From assembly GCA_018435055.1 (NCBI GenBank), contig JAHDOA010000018.1:1-64000 (forward strand): a DNA stretch of 64,000 nucleotides, written 5' to 3'. The notes beneath the pieces were generated by a model. That model made no database searches and was not told the origin of the DNA. It saw only the letters and a list, made by a program, of their open reading frames with translations. Positions 62,869-64,000 of the stretch are shown one piece after another. Origin of the DNA: Pelotomaculum sp. Its GTDB lineage: Bacteria > Bacillota > Desulfotomaculia > Desulfotomaculales > Pelotomaculaceae. The position numbers were made by a program, and so were the translations under genes. Position 1 is the first letter of the stretch, and each line of letters starts with the position of its first letter.

Positions 62869-64000
62869 TCATCCAGATGGTGAGACAAGTAACCATGCTC
62901 TTTGACATGTGAATTCCTTCAGCCTGTATTTAATGTTATCCACAACCTGCTGCAACCACTGATTGGCTGCCAGCCTTACATGACGATAGCGGCCATTGCC
63001 AACCACATTGCCTGGGACATTGAGAATCAACCTTCTTATGGTTGGGATTTCATAGCTGGATGCGCCAGCCGGTAACAGCGCTAGCCTGAACCAGTTCAAG
63101 AGATTGTAAGATAATATCTTAATCCACATAAAGGCTATGTTTCTTACCATTTCGTTCTGACTGGTTTGCTCGATACCTACGCCTGTTTTCAGCTCATCGA
63201 TTTTGTTTTCCACATTACAGCGCTTATTGTACCAGTGCCAGATCTCTTCAGGTGAGAGATCTTCCATATTTGTCACAATGGCTTCGTAATCATATAAATC
63301 AGTGAATGCAAAAGCGTCTTGGTTACCTTTGGTGGTTGTTTTTACTTTCTCTCTAATGAAAACAAACCTTCTGGCCCGTTCCCAGCTTTGAAGCGGTACG
63401 GTGATTTCATTCACCGCATACGTGTTGTCAAGTTCCTGCCAGGAATTCTGGCTGTTAAGGTATTTGATTACTTTCCAGACGCTTGAATTTAGCGGGGCTT
63501 TGCAGACATATTCGAGGCTGTTGTCCTCTAAGTAGGTGAAATTCTTTTGGTCAAAAAAGCCTTTATCCATTCTGACACCTTTGACTACAGTATTGTGTCC
63601 AACTAATGACAGGGTTTCCTGGAAAAACTCAAGGAAATCGCCGTTGCTGGAGGTTTTACCACCATACAAACCGGCGTTTAGCAGTTCACAACTGCCGGAA
63701 ACAAAGGCGACTTTTGCTTTGTATGAGCTGCGGCCATGATAGCGTGGGTTATAGCCAACTTCACAACCCTGCTGTGCTCCAAAAACAGTAATTACGGTGT
63801 CGTCAGTGTCAATCCAAATTTCCCTGGGGGCATCTATTTTGGCTTTCATTGATAACATGGCCTGGTTAACTTTTTTGAGCTTTTCAATATCCTCAATGTT
63901 GAGTTTAGAGAGCAAGTACCGTAATGTTCGCTCATCGGGAACCCGGTCTATCCCTTTGATCTTCTGGTAACCGGGGTCGAATTTAAGCTGATTCATATGG
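62869..64000 (-). mobile_element. IS1380-family transposase, 5' end beyond window
   Basis: A DDE transposase gene cut by the window edge; at least 377 residues are visible, the family being ~430-470. WIDTDDTVITVFGAQQG (first Asp), GVRMDKGFFDQKNF (second Asp) and YNKRCNVENKIDELKTG (Glu) give the catalytic triad. GYNPRYHGRSSYKAKVAF is the IS1380 signature. The C-terminus LVSPSG is intact, so it may be active. The left inverted repeat should lie within 62700-62868; I could not fix it without the other end. The 236 bases between pckA and this stop hold no other gene. Confidence 0.9.

Overview
The window reads like the chromosome of an anaerobic, endospore-forming member of the Firmicutes, most likely Peptococcaceae of the Desulfotomaculum/Pelotomaculum kind. 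This placement is an inference from gene content. The supporting content is a spoVA-type operon and cwlD, a multisubunit [FeFe] hydrogenase with its maturases HydE/F/G, siroheme-dependent (Ahb) heme synthesis, selenocysteine machinery (selA, selB, tRNA-Sec), copper-amine-oxidase-N-like exported proteins, and AGGAGG-type ribosome binding sites with frequent GTG/TTG starts. No rRNA operon or CRISPR array was seen.

Layout. 1-4355 looks like the end of an integrated element: exported proteins with copper-amine-oxidase-N-like domains, one gene broken by two frameshifts, an excisionase-like HTH protein, a tyrosine recombinase, and a 23-base copy of a tRNA 3' end followed by a hairpin, a probable attachment site. 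4.4-7.2 kb holds a DUF2284 protein, a ferredoxin, speD and a polyprenyl-synthase homologue that has lost its catalytic aspartates. 7.3-11.8 kb (minus) has an L,D-transpeptidase and purQ/purL, where PurL carries fused PurS-like sequence. 12.1-15.6 kb is selA-selB. 15.6-26.4 kb is a mixed region: UbiA with a polyprenyl diphosphate synthase, cwlD, an aminotransferase, an AbrB-like protein, a beta-propeller/LysM protein, an orphan hisG, a flavin thioredoxin-reductase-like enzyme, DUF4912, lgt and two tiny genes. 26.6-31.2 kb has pcm and a sporulation operon (DUF1657 x2, YetF-like DUF421, SpoVAC, SpoVAD, SpoVAE, YhcN-like lipoprotein) resembling the mobile spoVA2mob operon of bacilli. 31.2-33.8 kb (minus) encodes an exported beta-propeller and an S-layer-homology protein. 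tRNA-Sec lies at 34.1 kb.

34.4-45.4 kb is one long plus-strand run: a polyprenyl diphosphate synthase, then precorrin-2 dehydrogenase, hemA, hemC, cobA-hemD, ahbC, hemB, ahbD, ahbA, ahbB and hemL. Together these cover glutamyl-tRNA to heme through siroheme, with iron insertion either done by the dehydrogenase or encoded elsewhere. 45.8-54.4 kb is a near-complete hydrogenase kit: NuoE-like, NuoF-like and catalytic subunits, a TM1266-type regulator behind a structured leader, and hydF, hydE, hydG. 54.5-59.6 kb has YjbQ, a holin-like membrane protein, a UPF0210/ACT pair, a patatin-like lipase, small genes and tRNA-Leu, tRNA-Glu and tRNA-Pro. 59.8-62.6 kb has divergent gap and pckA (glycolysis/gluconeogenesis). 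The window ends inside an IS1380-type transposase.

The hydrogenase module, heme pathway and selenium machinery together suggest a hydrogen- and formate-linked anaerobic metabolism. No selenoprotein gene and no selD were found in the window.
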